The translations under genes and the position numbers were made by a program. This document shows positions 1-7,401 of a stretch of 64,000 nt of DNA, piece after piece. The notes below the pieces were generated by a model. It did not search any database and was not told the origin of the DNA. It worked only from the letters and a program-made list of their open reading frames with translations. The first letter of the stretch is position 1. The number at the start of each line of letters is the position of its first letter. Source of the stretch: JANNBN01 sp963763885 (GTDB taxonomy: Bacteria > Actinomycetota > Acidimicrobiia > Acidimicrobiales > JANYDT01); contig CAVXQD010000001.1 of NCBI GenBank assembly GCA_963763885.1, forward strand, positions 868,001 to 932,000. The letters are read 5' to 3'.

Positions 1-2
1 AG

Positions 3-209
3 CGCGTCGTGAACGCTGCCGCCCAGGAAGGAATCAGCGTGTCGGCATGGATGACCGAGGCCGCGCGACGAGCGCTCGTTGTACGCGACGGGCTAACGGC
101 CGTTGCCGAATGGGAACGACTCAACGGCCCGTTCACGCCCGACGAAATGGTGAGCGCCCGCCAGCGTGTCGCCCGCGAACTGGCAACACCAAACAAGCGG
201 TCAGCGTGA
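3..209 (+). CDS. RHH-type antitoxin, 5' end outside the window
   Basis: C-terminal two thirds of a small antitoxin; the reading frame is open to the left edge, so the true start lies before the window. The segment ISVSAWMTEAARRAL has the helix-turn-helix spacing of ribbon-helix-helix (CopG/MetJ-type) DNA-binding antitoxins, followed by an acidic and Arg-rich tail that would bind the toxin. Its stop codon overlaps the GTG of the PIN toxin by 4 nt (GTGA), the usual coupling of a type II module. Family name inferred from sequence pattern and gene order. Confidence 0.75.
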   Translation, partial: RVVNAAAQEGISVSAWMTEAARRALVVRDGLTAVAEWERLNGPFTPDEMVSARQRVARELATPNKRSA

Positions 210-586
210 CGACCGTCTACGACACCGGCGTACTAATCGCCGCTGACCGTGACAACCGCCGCATATGGGCCGACCATCGGGCAAGGCTCGAAGCTGGCGT
301 CGTGCCACTAACAACCGCCCCGGTTGTCGCCCAAGCAAGCCGGTCAACTCGACAGGTTCAACTACGGCGCTTCCTGCGCGGATGCGACATCGTCGGGTTT
401 GAGGCCGCCCAAGCCCACGCTGTCGGGTCGTTGCTAGCGAAGTCGGCAACGTCCGACATCGTCGATGCCCATGTTGCCGTGACCGCGGCGCGCACGGGGG
501 CGGTCATCATTACAAGTGACCCCGACGACCTGCGCGCTCTCGCCTCCCACGTTCGACCGAAAGTCACCATCCGGACAACGGGTTGA
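206..586 (+). CDS. PIN-domain (VapC-like) toxin
   Basis: About 126 aa, the normal size of a VapC ribonuclease toxin. The GTG start at 206 is chosen because it overlaps the antitoxin stop and because PIN proteins begin directly with beta-strand 1 and its first acidic residue, here VYDTGVLIAAD. Further acidic residues lie in TSDIVDAHV and ITSDPDDL near the C terminus, matching the Mg-binding cluster of PIN nucleases. The Glu usually found after strand 2 appears to be Gln (VVAQASR), as in the module at 4148. Expected to cleave RNA and be neutralised by the preceding antitoxin. Confidence 0.8.
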   Translation: MTTVYDTGVLIAADRDNRRIWADHRARLEAGVVPLTTAPVVAQASRSTRQVQLRRFLRGCDIVGFEAAQAHAVGSLLAKSATSDIVDAHVAVTAARTGAVIITSDPDDLRALASHVRPKVTIRTTG

Positions 587-633
587 CCGCCCGATATCAC
601 TCAGCAGGTGCCAGGTGTCGACCCGCACAGTCC

Positions 634-731
634 CGGCGATCCTCGCTCGGGTAGCACTCGGTATCGCCGTGCAAGCGTGTCGAGCTAGGTCGATCGTCGG
701 AGAAGTTCTGATTGTGGTCCCGACCTGTCAC
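634..731 (+). repeat. Composite intergenic repeat, parts c and a
   Basis: Positions 634-684 (part c, around CTCGGTATCGCCGTGCA) closely match 4607-4656. Positions 692-731 (part a, GATCGTCGG-AGAAGTTCTGATTGTGGTCCCGACC) match 3497-3535 and 7071-7110. It sits just after the TA module and before the next gene. The same parts recur in other combinations in the first 7.2 kb, always in the order b-c-a. Confidence 0.7.
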
Positions 732-771
732 ACACCTTCCCTCCTGTTGACGTCGCCCGCACACTTCGGGC

Positions 772-1317
772 ATGACGCAGCGGATGAGCATGTTGCGGCA
801 CGCGTTATTGAGTGGCGCACTCCTCGCGGATCCTGACAGCGACTTCGCGTGCGGTCCGGATTGGCCTACACCGGCACAAGCGCCCCGTGCGATAGTGACG
901 GTCGTGGAAGAACGTGCACCATCTCGACGCGTGGTTGAGCAACGAGTGCGCAACCGAATCATCGAGTACCTCGACCTCGCGGCGTCGTACGAGGAGCAAG
1001 CTGAGTATGACGAAACGGCGCCGCCATTTGTCAATGTGCCGTATGAAGTGATCAACATATGGGGAGATTGGGTTCCGACTGACCCACGCACTGACGGCAA
1101 ACATCTCAGCGTGTTCTCCGTCGACGAAGTGCGAGCGATGTGTGAGTTCCAGGGCGTCTTGGATGACGTGGTCAAGGCGGTCCCAAATGACTTTCCCACT
1201 ATCAGCGACGTGCAGGAATCGCCCGCATGGAACCATCTGCGCATCGCCGCCTCGAAAGCACGCGAGGTGTTCGCTGAGCGCGGGAAGATGCCGGAAGACG
1301 ACGAGGTCTTCCGGTAA
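772..1317 (+). CDS. Hypothetical protein
   Basis: 181-codon reading frame with a protein-like composition, especially from about residue 42 onward (VTVVEERAPSRRVVEQRVRN then a long acidic helix-rich segment with VPYEVINIWGDWVP). I do not recognise the family. The N terminus is uncertain: ATG codons at 772, 784 and 790 precede the convincing part, and a GTG near 895 would also be plausible. It stands alone between two copies of the composite repeat and next to a TA module, a setting typical of accessory cargo. A longer antisense frame (597-1376, minus strand) has Cys/Arg/Ser-rich composition and is judged a shadow. Confidence 0.55.
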   Translation: MTQRMSMLRHALLSGALLADPDSDFACGPDWPTPAQAPRAIVTVVEERAPSRRVVEQRVRNRIIEYLDLAASYEEQAEYDETAPPFVNVPYEVINIWGDWVPTDPRTDGKHLSVFSVDEVRAMCEFQGVLDDVVKAVPNDFPTISDVQESPAWNHLRIAASKAREVFAERGKMPEDDEVFR

Positions 1318-1328
1318 ACACGCAACAA

Positions 1329-1400
1329 ACAGCCAAAAGTGCAACGCGCTCGCTCACAGCGCCGACCACCTAGCACGGATCCCCGCTCGGTATCGCCGGT
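1329..1400 (+). repeat. Composite intergenic repeat, parts b and c
   Basis: Positions 1329-1368 (part b, ACAGCC-AAAAGTGCAACGCGCTCGCTCACAGCGCCGACCA) match 7007-7045 at nearly every base. Positions near 1386-1398 repeat the CTCGGTATCGCCG core of part c seen at 656-668 and 4630-4643. It lies directly downstream of the hypothetical gene at 772. Confidence 0.65.
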
Positions 1401-1575
1401 CGCCGCGGGCGTTTGGATTGTTTCGATGCATCGAAGATTGTCGAAGAGGGCTAGGTCCGTCTGGTCAGTTCAGCCAGAGCATTTGCCATGCACCGGCACC
1501 AAGCTCAGCTACCCGGTTGTCGATGGATCCACCATGTCAGGAACAGGACGGCATGGCCGGTCTAAGGTCGGCTTC

Positions 1576-1989
1576 ATGATCAACGATGAGGTGAAGACCC
1601 TCGTTAAAGGCAAGAATTTCGCGACGATCTCGACGCTTCTACCGAAAGGCCAAATCCAGACACACGTTGTGTGGGTCGACTGCGACGACAACCACATATT
1701 GATAAACACCGAGGTCGAACTACGCAAGTTCAAGAACGTTCAAGCCAACCCGCGAGTGACCGTCACCGTCTGGGACAAGAAGAATCCGTACTTCTTCGCG
1801 GAAGTGCGAGGCCACGTTGTTTCGATCGTGACTGGTCCCGAGGCGCGAGCGAACATCAACGCGCTTGCCCAGAAGTACCTTGATGCGGACTACCCCGACG
1901 AGTGGATCTACTCGGAACGCGTGCTCCTCAAGATCGCGCCCGATAACCAGATCGTGTTCGCACGCGGTATCCACGACCTAAAGCGTTAG
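1576..1989 (+). CDS. PPOX-class F420-dependent oxidoreductase
   Basis: 137 aa, the usual length of small split-barrel flavin/F420-binding proteins of the pyridoxamine-5'-phosphate oxidase superfamily (Rv1155 type). The frame is open much further upstream, but the start is placed at ATG 1576 because the family begins MI(N)DEVK-x-LV-x-GKNFATISTLLPKG, exactly as here. The strands ...QTHVVWVDCDDNHILINTE, then RKFKNVQANPRVTVTVWD, are the classic core with the cofactor-binding Lys/Arg. Likely a cytosolic reductase using F420 or FMN; the substrate cannot be told. No operon partners. Confidence 0.85.
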   Translation: MINDEVKTLVKGKNFATISTLLPKGQIQTHVVWVDCDDNHILINTEVELRKFKNVQANPRVTVTVWDKKNPYFFAEVRGHVVSIVTGPEARANINALAQKYLDADYPDEWIYSERVLLKIAPDNQIVFARGIHDLKR

Positions 1990-2139
1990 CAACCACGGTC
2001 GTTATCCAGGCGAAGGCATCGCGAGAATTCGCTCTACGAGCGGCCCAGACGGCCGTCGCGATCGCAGCCTGTGGGCGGGCACCTGCTCGACCCGTCCAAC
2101 GATGTCCCCACCGAGCCCGACAGGCGTATCCGCTTGTAT

Positions 2140-2145
2140 TACACT
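2140..2145 (+). promoter_or_regulatory. -10 box of TA module at 2152, leaderless type
   Basis: TACACT ends 6 nt before the GTG start at 2152, so transcription would begin at or next to the start codon. The same hexamer with the same 6-nt gap stands before the antitoxin at 3924. Confidence 0.55.
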
Positions 2146-2151
2146 ACCAGG

Positions 2152-2448
2152 GTGAGCGATTTGTTCGACCTGAATCGGTTGGACGACACCGACCCTTTCG
2201 AGATCGACCGACAAGCCGCTCATCTGTTTATACATGATCCGTATGGCATCGACGACATCTGGAACTCGGACCCTCTCTTCTACCCGGCCGTACCGCCAGC
2301 GCACTGGCTGATGGTCGCTGAACTAGCTGGCGGTTTGTTGATGGTGCCCCTCGCCCCATCCGAGCACGAAGACCCGACGAAGTGCAGACCGATCGGCTGC
2401 TACCGAGCCGCCAAGCATCTCGCAGACCGATACAAGGAGGACCGATGA
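2152..2448 (+). CDS. Putative toxin of an unrecognised family, paired with an RHH protein
   Basis: 98 aa from GTG 2152, chosen because a -10 box lies 6 nt upstream (leaderless). I do not recognise the family. Visible features are an acidic N-terminal part (DLFDLNRLDDTDPFEIDRQ), a Trp-containing middle with HDPYGIDDIW and PPAHWLMV, and a basic C terminus. Its stop overlaps the ATG of the downstream ribbon-helix-helix gene by 4 nt (ATGA). A toxin-first order followed by a DNA-binding partner recalls BrnTA or HigBA, but BrnT hallmarks are not evident. The toxin role is inferred from context only. Confidence 0.6.
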   Translation: MSDLFDLNRLDDTDPFEIDRQAAHLFIHDPYGIDDIWNSDPLFYPAVPPAHWLMVAELAGGLLMVPLAPSEHEDPTKCRPIGCYRAAKHLADRYKEDR

Positions 2449-2684
2449 GCACGAAGATGACACGGCAGGAAGAGCACGATTTCTATGCCGCAGCCGACAA
2501 CCAGACACCCCAAGGACCTGCGCGGCGGCGCAACTCGAAGCTGTCAGAACTGGTCCCCGTGAGGTTCCCGCCTGAGACGCTCGCGAAGATCCGAGATGCC
2601 GCCGATGCCGACGACCGGTCCGTATCGTCTTGGATCCGTCGCGCCGTCGATCACGAACTCGAACACGGCTCCAAAACCGCCTGA
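2445..2684 (+). CDS. RHH/CopG-family antitoxin
   Basis: 79 aa; ATG 2445 is preceded by a strong AAGGAGG at 2434-2440 inside the upstream gene. Residues about 35-70 (ELVPVRFPPETLAKIRDAAD then SVSSWIRRAVDHEL) form the beta-strand plus two-helix ribbon-helix-helix fold. In contrast to the other modules of this window the DNA-binding protein is the second gene and carries an N-terminal extension of about 30 residues that could contact its partner. Probably autoregulates the pair. Confidence 0.75.
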   Translation: MSTKMTRQEEHDFYAAADNQTPQGPARRRNSKLSELVPVRFPPETLAKIRDAADADDRSVSSWIRRAVDHELEHGSKTA

Positions 2685-2995
2685 CACCGGAGCGTTACAG
2701 CTCGCCTCGACCAAGCGGAACGCCGGTGCCGGGTCCGGGTTCGAGTGGTTGGGGACGATCTCAGGTCGTCATGGTGTCGGAGGTAAAAAAGTCAGGCAAA
2801 CTGGCCAACACCTCAACGCGGCTCTCGCGGCCGCTGGCACGCGCCAGCCGAAGTTCCATCCGAACAGCATCGCAGGATCGGCTCTATAGCGTGACTCGGA
2901 TCACGCGCCGCTACAACTCACCCGAACCGTTCGGAAGCGCTGGCTCATGGCGCAGTTCGAGTTCGTTCAAGGAGAGTGACGTCGGATGCATCGCT
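2685..2995. other. Gene-free stretch
   Basis: About 310 bp between the RHH gene and the ComB-like relic. Short frames are open here but none has a convincing start, composition or family resemblance. No hairpin or repeat copy was seen. Confidence 0.4.
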
Positions 2996-3405
2996 TCAAG
3001 TCGTCCGGGTCAGCGCAAGCCGGCCGTTGCGGCGGCCGACTTCCATCGCGAACGCGAAGCGGTCAACCTCGACGCACATGGCGACGTCACTGGCCGTGAC
3101 ACCCGTGAAACCACGCCTGACCCCATCTTCAAGGTCTGCCGCGGCCGCTGACGAGCGAGCCCGAGCGACAAACGGCGTCGGGTCCACCGAGCCTTCTGCG
3201 AGACGGGCGGCGATGAGTTCTGCACATGCGAGATCCTCGTCAGCATCCAGACCCCCGGAAATGACGAACGTGACCGATGGTGGTGGAACAACAGCGCTCC
3301 GGGCATTGATCCGGCTAGTTCGACCGCCTCCTCTACGCCGTCGACCAGCAGCAACTCCTTCGCTCCCAGATGTAGAGCCCAAGCAGCAACGGTGTACGCA
3401 CGCAT
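2996..3405 (-). pseudogene. Relic of a ComB-like 2-phosphosulfolactate phosphatase family gene
   Basis: Reading the minus strand, 3405-3279 encodes MRAYTVAAWALHLGAKELLL then VDGVEEAVELAGSMPGALL, the N-terminal core of ComB-family proteins (VLRAFTTAAYA...LVDTVEEA). The frame then shifts near 3276 and continues as VTFVISGG...DEDLACAELIAARL, ending with ASDVAMCVEVDRFAFAMEV, the family C terminus. The middle third, with the GNSP and RT-x-AGT motifs, is missing, so this is an internally deleted and frameshifted remnant, not an active phosphatase. Family assignment from remembered motif order. Confidence 0.7.
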
Positions 3406-3496
3406 CACGGAACTGCGTCGGAGCACTCCGATCGACCACCCGTGAACGGCCCCAACTCAGCGATCGGGAATCCCTGACCGAAGCGCCCACCCTGCT

Positions 3497-3535
3497 GATC
3501 GTCAGTGAAGTTCGGATTGTGGTCCCGACCCGTCG
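3497..3535 (+). repeat. Composite intergenic repeat, part a
   Basis: GATCGTCAGTGAAGTTCGGATT followed by GTGGTCCCGACCCGTCGC; nearly identical to 692-731 and similar to 7071-7110. It separates the ComB relic from the GNAT relic. Confidence 0.65.
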
Positions 3536-3611
3536 CGAACCTTGCGGAGCGAGCAGTCGAGCCTCGGCGCGAGCCTGTTCCGAAATCAGGCAGCATCATC
3601 GATGCGGCCGG

Positions 3612-3812
3612 TCAAGCGGGCCGATCGAGAAATCCGAGACGCTCGGAGAAGCGCCGCGTGTTATCGCGCCGCGTGTCGGTTGCGAGCTGCACCACGAAGC
3701 AGCCGCGACGACGAGCGCGATCGATGGCGTCATGCATGAGTTTCGCGCCGAGGCCAGCGCCGCGCAGCTCAGACGAGATCCGGACACTCTCGACGCCTTC
3801 ATCACGGGCGCG
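3612..3812 (-). pseudogene. C-terminal fragment of a GNAT acetyltransferase
   Basis: The minus strand from 3812 to the TGA at 3614-3612 reads DEGVESVRISSELRGAGLGA, then KLMHDAIDRARRRGCFVVQL and a C terminus with NTRRFSERLGF. RGAGLGA is the acetyl-CoA pyrophosphate-binding motif (R/Q-x-x-G-x-G/A) and RRFSERLGF the usual last strand. The N-terminal half of a GNAT domain (about 70 residues) is absent upstream, so this is a truncated relic. Together with the ComB relic it marks a decayed segment between two TA modules. Confidence 0.7.
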
Positions 3813-3911
3813 TGAGAGAGGTCGAGCACCTCCCCGATCGAACGCCTACCGACCCGCCTCTAAACGCCGGATTCGAGATCTTCGAGGCTTGCTGATGTAG
3901 CACGACCGTAT

Positions 3912-3917
3912 TACACT
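3912..3917 (+). promoter_or_regulatory. -10 box of VapBC-like module at 3924
   Basis: TACACT, 6 nt before GTG 3924; same hexamer and gap as at 2140-2145, implying a leaderless transcript. Confidence 0.55.
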
Positions 3918-3923
3918 GGGTGC

Positions 3924-4151
3924 GTGAGCACGACAACGGTCCGGCTGGACAGCGACGACGAACAACTCTTGGATAAGCTCGCTTCGTCGTTCGGCGGACG
4001 ATCTAATGCCATTCGCCTAGCGCTCCGAAGTCTCGCCGAAGACGTCGACCGGCACGAAGCATTGGGCGCGTTTCTTGCAGAATGGGAACTCGACGCAGGA
4101 CCGGTCGACGAAACCCAAGTCGATGCAATGAGTCGCCGCTACAAATTGTGA
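3924..4151 (+). CDS. RHH antitoxin of a PIN module
   Basis: 75 aa. STTTVRLDSDDEQLLDKLAS followed by GRSNAIRLALRSL is a textbook ribbon-helix-helix domain (residues 2-37); the acidic tail (HEALGAFLAEWELDAGPVDE) would occupy the toxin. GTG 3924 is placed by the -10 box 6 nt upstream. Coupled to the following PIN toxin by a 4-nt GTGA overlap. Expected to repress its own promoter. Confidence 0.85.
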   Translation: MSTTTVRLDSDDEQLLDKLASSFGGRSNAIRLALRSLAEDVDRHEALGAFLAEWELDAGPVDETQVDAMSRRYKL

Positions 4152-4522
4152 TTCTCGATGCAGGGTTTTTGATCTCGGTCGATCGGAACGAGGAGTCAGC
4201 GCGAGCACTGGTTACCGCATTGCAACGACGACGCATTGCGCTGCATACGACCGACCCGGTGATTGGGCAGGTCTGGCGAAATGGCTCTCGCCAAGCTCGA
4301 CTATCCGCGTTTCTGAAGACCGTCCAAGTTCACCCGCTCGATGACGGCCGAGCAGTGGGCCTTCTACTCGCACGTTCAGGAACCGCCGATGTCGTCGATG
4401 CTCACCTCGTTGTCCTTGCAGTTCGTTTGAGAGACTCAATCCTCACCTGCGACGAAGCAGATCTCAACACACTTGCTGACTCGGTGCCATCCAATCGTCC
4501 GACCATTCAGCTCTGGCCATAA
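4148..4522 (+). CDS. PIN-domain toxin
   Basis: 124 aa from GTG 4148, overlapping the antitoxin stop. It begins VILDAGFLISVDR with the first PIN aspartate; the later acidic residues are in TADVVDAHLVV and LTCDEADL. As in the first toxin of the window the residue normally Glu after strand 2 is Gln (VIGQVWR), and the two proteins share the TS/AD-VVDAH motif, so they belong to one PIN subfamily. Likely RNA-cleaving growth inhibitor. A longer upstream frame from 4082 is ruled out by the overlap geometry. Confidence 0.85.
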   Translation: MILDAGFLISVDRNEESARALVTALQRRRIALHTTDPVIGQVWRNGSRQARLSAFLKTVQVHPLDDGRAVGLLLARSGTADVVDAHLVVLAVRLRDSILTCDEADLNTLADSVPSNRPTIQLWP

Positions 4523-4606
4523 ACCACATCGATTGCCTGCCCTGAACGCCGGCTCAGGGGCCACACGTCACCCGAGCCGATAGCCATCACGAACCGCACG
4601 ATATCC

Positions 4607-4656
4607 GGCGATCTCTCGCGCGGGTAGCACACGGTATCGCCGTGCACGGGTCTCGA
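4607..4656 (+). repeat. Composite intergenic repeat, part c
   Basis: GGCGATCTCTCGCGCGGGTAG followed by CACACGGTATCGCCGTGCAC; matches 634-684 over about 50 bp with few differences. It follows the PIN toxin, as the 634 copy follows the first PIN toxin. Confidence 0.65.
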
Positions 4657-4697
4657 GGTGGTGACCCTGCCACGTGCCTGTTCGCGAAAACCGGGTT

Positions 4698-4723
4698 TGA
4701 ATCGCACCGGGTTTAGTGGAGGG
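4698..4723 (+). repeat. Terminal inverted repeat of the IS3 element, transposase 3' side
   Basis: Reads TGAATCGCACCGGGTTTAGT then GGAGG into the element; about 18 of 25 positions match the other end. Confidence 0.7.
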
Positions 4724-5690
4724 CTTTTTGTCCGGGAGCGATCTGCTCGCCGGGTTCTTGTTGAGCGTAATACTTCTGTTCGTGTTCGATAGGGGTGTCG
4801 TAGTCGATGCCTGAGTGGATTCGGCAGTTGTTGAACCACCACACACGGTCAGCCGTCGCGTACTCGAGGTGCTCGACGTTGCGCCATGGTCCTTCGGGCC
4901 AGACCATCTCTGTCTTGTACAGGCCGATCGTTGATTCGGCCATCGCGTTGTCGTAGGAATCACCGACCGTGCCTCATCGAAGCAAGCGCTCCAGCTTCGA
5001 TGAGACGATCCGTATACTTAAGACTTGTGTAGACCGACCCGGCATCGCTGTGATGTATCAGGCCGTTGACAAGTTCGTTGGTTTGAGCCCGTGTCCATAA
5101 CGCCATCTCCAGTGCGTCAAGCGGCAAAGCAGTCGGCATCCGGCCGGCGACCCGCCACCCAACAATGCGACGCGAGTAGACGTCGATCACGAACGCAGTG
5201 AACGCCATACCCGCCCACGTGGGCACATACGTGAAGTCGACAACCCAAAGCTGGTTGGGTTTCGACGCCACAAACTTGCGTTCAACCCGGTCCGGTGGCC
5301 GATCAGCGGTTGTGTCTGGCCGGGTCGTGATGAACTGGCGCCACGCCGCCGGCCCCGCAAACAATGGGCTTTCATCAACCGTTCCACCTGGCAACGTGAC
5401 ACCCGGCCCAGTTCTGGGTGTTCACCGCGTTGCTGTTCTTTGCCGAGCTCAACCCATACCTTCTTCGCTCCGTAGTTGTGCCGTCCTTGACGACGGGAAC
5501 TATGCACACGGATCACGTGTTCCAACACGAGCTCGTCGCGGACAGTCCGTCTCGATGGTGACCGTTTCCTCGCGGCGTAATACCCGGACGGGGCGATCCG
5601 GCATCCATGCTCGGTGAGCACCTTGCAGATCGACTCGACCCCGAACCGGGCCCTGTTCTCGTCAATAAAACCGACTAGAACGGAAGTCGC
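4713..5690 (-). pseudogene. IS3 orfB transposase (rve integrase core), frameshifted
   Basis: Reading down the minus strand: N-terminal HTH_21-like part FIDENRARFGVESICKVLTE and RQGRHNYGAKKVW; after a frameshift near 5350 the rve catalytic core KPNQLWVVDFTYVPTW (first Asp), then LIHHSDAGSVYTS (second Asp); after a second, 1-nt, shift near 4965 VGDSYDNAMAESTIGLYKTE with the catalytic Glu and the C-terminal NNCRIHSGIDYDTP. All DDE residues remain but two internal frameshifts break the protein. It overlaps the end of orfA in the -1 frame, as in intact IS3 elements. Confidence 0.85.
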
Positions 5691-6002
5691 GGGTCGAGTT
5701 CCCGCGCGAAGAAACTTGACGTCGCCAACAGGATCTCATTCGCACGTTTCAACTCGCGGACCTCACGTTCCAACTCTTTGATCCGCGCAGAGGACTCAGT
5801 GGTCACGCCCGGTCTTCGCCCAGCGTTGATATCGCTCTGACGCACCCAGACCCGCAACGTGTCCGCATGCACCCCGACCAGTTTTCGATATACGGACGAC
5901 CGCAGCATGCTGCGACAAGCCCTCATCCTGCTCACGAGCCTCCCCAACGAGCCTGATCGCCCGCAGCTTCAGCTCCTCCGGATACTTCCTTCCTGATGGC
6001 AT
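5675..6002 (-). pseudogene. IS3 orfA, frameshifted
   Basis: Starts at ATG 6002 with MPSGRKYPEELKLRAIRLV, the helix-turn-helix of IS3 OrfA. A frameshift near 5880 separates RISK from LVGVHADTLRVWVRQ. The C-terminal part ARIKELEREVRELKRANEIL is the leucine zipper used for OrfA-OrfB contacts. Normally about 108 aa; here broken. Confidence 0.8.
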
Positions 6003-6027
6003 AACCAATCCTTTCGCGGATTGAACT

Positions 6028-6053
6028 GCCTCCACAGAACCCAGGGTGATTCA
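6028..6053 (-). repeat. Terminal inverted repeat of the IS3 element, orfA side
   Basis: Read inward on the minus strand: TGAATCACCCTGGGTTCTGT then GGAGG; partner of 4698-4723. Confidence 0.7.
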
Positions 6054-6169
6054 ACGAACCGATTCGGTCCTGTCGCGAAGCCACACGCCCAAGCATTTTC
6101 ATATGGCCGTGCATACCCGCTGATGGATTACTACGAGAAACGGCGGGACAGGGTCCGCTGGAGCAACGA

Positions 6170-6856
6170 TCAACGAGCCGTGAGGACCAGGGATAGAACG
6201 CGCTCCAGCAGCCGCGGACGGGGATGGCGTTGTAGGGGCACGATCAGAGTCGTGATGCCAACAGCGACCGCGCCGGAGTCGGGTCTTGGATTGTCGCCGA
6301 CCATGAGGCACCGATCGGCTGTGACATCGAAAATGTCCAACGCAGCTCTGAACATGGCGGGGTCTGGCTTTGTCGTGCCCATTTCACAGGACAGAACGAA
6401 GCCTGAGATGAGGTCACTCAGTTCGAGTGATGCGAGGTGAGGGCGAAGGTCGATGTGGAAGTCACTGATGATTGCGATCCTGACGCCGCTAGAGGCGAGT
6501 GCCGTGAAAACGTCGACTACCTCAGGGTAGGTTCGGTACGTCTCGAAGTTCCCGTACGAGCGTTCCAGCTCGACCGCAAGTTCGGTGTCGATCCCGGCGA
6601 GTTTGCAGATGAGTAGTTTTGTCTCGCGGTGGTTCTCCGGTGATAGGTCGCAGCGCTTGTCGGACTCAACCGCCGCGGGGTGTTGCTCAGCTTCTTCGAA
6701 GGCGGCGACTAGTTCGGCTACAGAGGCTTCGTCGTACGAACGACCCAAATGTTTAAGTACCGGCCGAAAACGATCTTCGGTCTTCGGATACTCGACCAGC
6801 GTTCCGCACCAGTCGAACAGCACAGCATCGAATGATCGACCCAGGTTCCCATCCAC
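6170..6856 (-). CDS. HAD-superfamily hydrolase
   Basis: 228 aa. All four HAD motifs are visible: motif I FDWCGTL (residues about 14-20), motif II with IISD, motif III Lys in MGTTKPDPAMF, motif IV MVGDNPRPDSG. The cap segment between motifs I and II is helical, as in C1-cap phosphatases. Motif I has Cys where most HAD phosphatases have the second Asp (acid/base), so activity may be altered or the substrate unusual. Stand-alone gene between the IS element and a copy of the composite repeat. Substrate unknown. Confidence 0.85.
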   Translation of the reverse strand: MDGNLGRSFDAVLFDWCGTLVEYPKTEDRFRPVLKHLGRSYDEASVAELVAAFEEAEQHPAAVESDKRCDLSPENHRETKLLICKLAGIDTELAVELERSYGNFETYRTYPEVVDVFTALASSGVRIAIISDFHIDLRPHLASLELSDLISGFVLSCEMGTTKPDPAMFRAALDIFDVTADRCLMVGDNPRPDSGAVAVGITTLIVPLQRHPRPRLLERVLSLVLTAR

Positions 6857-7006
6857 CCCCCGAAGCGTAGGTGCAGCTGTCCTGGGCTCACAGCCACGCC
6901 AAGGCGCCCGATATCGCTCTCGTCAGGTTGCCCGTGCCCCGCTCGGTAACCGGCGAAGCCATGCACCGGTCACGCCCCATAACACGCGTCGCCGAACCCG
7001 CACAGA

Positions 7007-7110
7007 ACAGCCAGAGTGCAGCGCGCTCGCGCACAGCGCCGACCATTCAGTAGGGCCTGCCCGGACGGGCGATCGTCGGTGAAGTTTCGATTGGGACCGT
7101 GACCAGTCGC
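7007..7110 (+). repeat. Composite intergenic repeat, parts b and a
   Basis: 7007-7045 matches part b at 1329-1368 (AGTGCAGCGCGCTCGCGCAC then AGCGCCGACCA). 7071-7110 is a more diverged part a (GATCGTCGGTGAAGTTTCGA). Part c, found between b and a in the inferred full element, is missing here. The rest of 6857-7389 holds no gene I can support. Confidence 0.65.
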
Positions 7111-7389
7111 TGCCAACCAGCCCGACATCACCCTCGAATACTTCGTTGACAACAGTCGCAGGCTCGTGTTCGCGCTGGCCTACCAGCGATCTACCCCGAG
7201 ATGCTGGGCTGACAACCGTCAGCCCAAACAACGCAGTTCGCCGGACAAGCCTGGCCATTGCCCGATACCCGAAATAGATAAGCAAATTCTGATCCGACGA
7301 CAAACGATTCGACCGAATCGCCCTTCATCGGGAACAAACCGAAACCCATTCCACCTATTTCTAGGAAGGCCAATTTCGTGCAAGGTGTG

Positions 7390-7395
7390 TATACT
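7390..7395 (+). promoter_or_regulatory. -10 box of TA module at 7402
   Basis: TATACT ends 6 nt before ATG 7402; leaderless arrangement. It rules out the ATG at 7396 and the GTG at 7378 as starts. Confidence 0.6.
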
Positions 7396-7401
7396 ATGCG
7401 C

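Larger units (their letters stand above)
4698..6053 (-). mobile_element. Defective IS3-family insertion sequence
   Basis: 1356-bp element with imperfect terminal inverted repeats at 4698-4723 and 6028-6053, both beginning TGAATC and sharing GGGTT and GTGGAGG when read inward. Inside, on the minus strand, are an orfA (helix-turn-helix plus leucine-zipper coiled coil) and an orfB with a DDE integrase core in the overlapping frame, the IS3 plan of two ORFs joined by programmed -1 frameshifting. Both ORFs carry extra frameshifts, so it is dead on its own. I could not see a clear 3-4 bp target duplication (left flank GTT, right flank ACG). Confidence 0.85.

Noticed and set aside
597..1376. 259-codon minus-strand frame opposite the hypothetical gene at 772
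   Set aside because: Rich in Cys, Ser and Arg with no fold-like pattern; the plus-strand frame has far better protein composition.
2976..3815. 279-codon plus-strand frame
   Set aside because: It is antisense to the ComB and GNAT relics, whose minus-strand translations match known families.
634..7110. Integron attC sites
   Set aside because: The repeat parts lack the paired RYYYAAC/GTTRRRY core boxes and there is no integrase; kept only as a loose alternative for the repeat family.
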